NCBI RefSeq assembly: GCF_014648355.1
Contig: NZ_BMQY01000009.1
Coordinates: 62,001-126,000 of the forward strand
Direction of reading: 5' to 3'
Length of the DNA: 64,000 bases
Source of the DNA: Couchioplanes azureus
Lineage (GTDB): Bacteria > Actinomycetota > Actinomycetes > Mycobacteriales > Micromonosporaceae
Below the pieces are notes generated by a model. That model saw nothing but the letters and a program-made list of their open reading frames with translations, did not search any database and was not told where the DNA came from. Of this stretch, positions 63,096-64,000 are shown piece by piece; position 1 is the first letter of the stretch; each line of letters begins with the position of its first letter. The position numbers and the translations under genes are program-made.

Positions 63096-63623
63096 TCATG
63101 TTCGAGCCGCTCTCTTTCCAACGGGTCGCTGAAAAAGCGCACCTGATCCACGGTGTCGTAGGTTCACGACTCGTACGGCATCGAATCCCTGCCGCGCATA
63201 ATATGCGTGCAGCGGTTCGTTGGTTCGCCAGGCATCCAGTCGGAGCAATCTCTTGCCTCGGGTCGCAGCCAATTTGTCGGCCTCGTCTAGCAGCTTACCT
63301 CCGACATTGTTTCCAGACGCGGAGCGGGCGACGACCATCCGATGCACGTACAGAGCGTCGGATGGATCGTCGTCAGCAGCCCAGAACTCGGGATCGGCGA
63401 ACTCATCCACCGTCATCATGCCAACCTGTCGCCCCTCGATCTCGGCTACGTAGCACTCGCCTCGCTCGATCGACGGCAGGAGCTTAGTTCGGATCCTATC
63501 CGGAGTATTGGCTGCCCACTGGTTTGAGCCCTTTTTCGCAAGCCACGAGCGGGCTTCCTCGTAGAGCGCGACTAGCGCCTCCAGATCGCTAGTCACCGCT
63601 GGACGGATAGCAAGGTGTGTCAT
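63096..63623 (-). CDS. GNAT-family N-acetyltransferase
   Basis: A 175-residue acetyltransferase. The acetyl-CoA loop is in LYVHRMVVARSASGNNVGGK, the central strand in ECYVAEIEGRQVGMMTVDEF, and motif B in RGKRLLRLDAWRTNEPLHAYYARQGFDAV. Its start overlaps the stop of the upstream GntR gene (ATGA), so both are translated from one message. The substrate is unknown. It is intact, unlike the GNAT remnant at 9617. Confidence 0.9.
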   Translation of the reverse strand: MTHLAIRPAVTSDLEALVALYEEARSWLAKKGSNQWAANTPDRIRTKLLPSIERGECYVAEIEGRQVGMMTVDEFADPEFWAADDDPSDALYVHRMVVARSASGNNVGGKLLDEADKLAATRGKRLLRLDAWRTNEPLHAYYARQGFDAVRVVNLRHRGSGALFQRPVGKRAART

Positions 63624-64000
63624 TTCTTATTCGCGTCCATTCCGTCACGCTCGTAAACAATGACGTGGCGGTCCCCGGGCAGAATATTTACTACTACTCG
63701 AACAGGCGTGCCGTCAGGGCACAACCCCGTACATATATGGCAAGCTATGGGCGTTCCAGGAGCTAGCTCAAGGCGCCGGATCTCGTCCGGCGTTGGCATG
63801 CGCAAATAGATTTCATCTAGCGCGCGGACCTGTGGATAACCGCTTTCGGCTAGAACCTCGTTCGCCCCCCGGGCGATATCCACCGGCCGCATGATTTCAG
63901 TGTCTTGCACGAACTTGAGTGGGTAATAGCTATCGTTAGTATTGAACGGCTCACCGTCGAGGTACCGAATGCGACGACGGACGGCTGCTAGTTCACCCTC
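63620..64000 (-). CDS. GntR-family regulator, C-terminal UTRA domain (cut by the window end)
   Basis: The last 127 codons of a HutC-type GntR regulator. The UTRA ligand domain shows RRIRYLDGEPFNTNDSYYPL, ALDEIYLRMPTPDEIRRLEL and TPIACHICTGLCPDGTPVRV. The N-terminal winged helix lies beyond position 64000. It overlaps the acetyltransferase by four bases (ATGA). Confidence 0.85.
   Translation of the reverse strand, partial: EGELAAVRRRIRYLDGEPFNTNDSYYPLKFVQDTEIMRPVDIARGANEVLAESGYPQVRALDEIYLRMPTPDEIRRLELAPGTPIACHICTGLCPDGTPVRVVVNILPGDRHVIVYERDGMDANKK

Overview
The window is about 70% G+C actinomycete DNA. GTG and TTG starts are common, and the families present (SigE-type sigma factors, DUF6153, SHOCT proteins, XRE proteins with a ricin tail, ALF-repeat toxins, EspC/DUF1023 modules, a c-di-AMP riboswitch before an NlpC/P60 gene, a tRNA end with no encoded CCA) point to Micromonosporaceae, probably Actinoplanes-like. 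That placement is inference; no rRNA or marker gene is present.

Left part (0.2-9.4 kb): a tandem pair of AraC regulators, a degraded hypothetical gene, a serine hydrolase, a membrane diguanylate cyclase, and a MarR regulator divergent from a methyltransferase/saccharopine-dehydrogenase-like pair. Two matching AGTTG-N7-CAACT palindromes lie in that divergent promoter. Two small membrane proteins and a secreted crystallin-fold protein follow.

Copper region (10.1-20.4 kb): two CsoR-type palindromes precede two operons. One holds a His-rich CPH-type (CopB-like) P-type ATPase. The other holds the chaperone CopZ, a secreted His-containing protein and the CPC-type ATPase CopA. csoR lies convergent to copA behind a bidirectional hairpin. 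Between the operons are a TetR gene with its palindrome, a DUF2269-like membrane protein, a DUF6153 protein and a DUF305 lipoprotein. A GNAT gene and a YibE/F gene at the edges have each lost their middle.

Cell-envelope and secretion region (20.4-30 kb): an NlpC/P60 hydrolase under a c-di-AMP riboswitch, a copied 166-bp piece of the MarR gene, and a SigE-family sigma factor with its membrane partner. Then come a GH114 glycosidase, an XRE-TM-ricin protein with a 26-bp tandem array upstream, and two adjacent secreted CdtB-like DNase I-fold proteins. One of these keeps all catalytic residues. The other has lost three and carries a ~100-residue Pro/Ala/Ser insert inside its fold.

Central part (30-44 kb): a frameshifted histidine kinase, a TetR gene with two operators divergent from a small membrane protein, GrpB, a HEAT-like protein, and remnants of a sigma-F/RsbU-like stress module. 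Carbohydrate genes follow (a glucose-dehydrogenase-like MDR enzyme, glgX, a HAD phosphatase, a mannitol dehydrogenase), then an SDR.

Accessory part (44-64 kb): a truncated tyrosine integrase, a PilZ protein, a tRNA-Lys 3' half that looks like an att site, tRNA-like debris, a pentapeptide-repeat membrane protein, an EspC/DUF1023/lipoprotein operon and an AlpA-like HTH. It continues with a pseudo-trypsin carrying calcium-type repeats, a 1379-residue ALF/HINT polymorphic toxin with a SMI1/KNR4 immunity gene, and a GNAT/GntR pair cut by the window end.

Strong hairpin terminators separate many units. Fragments of deleted or frameshifted genes recur, so the window looks like a rearranged accessory-rich chromosomal segment.
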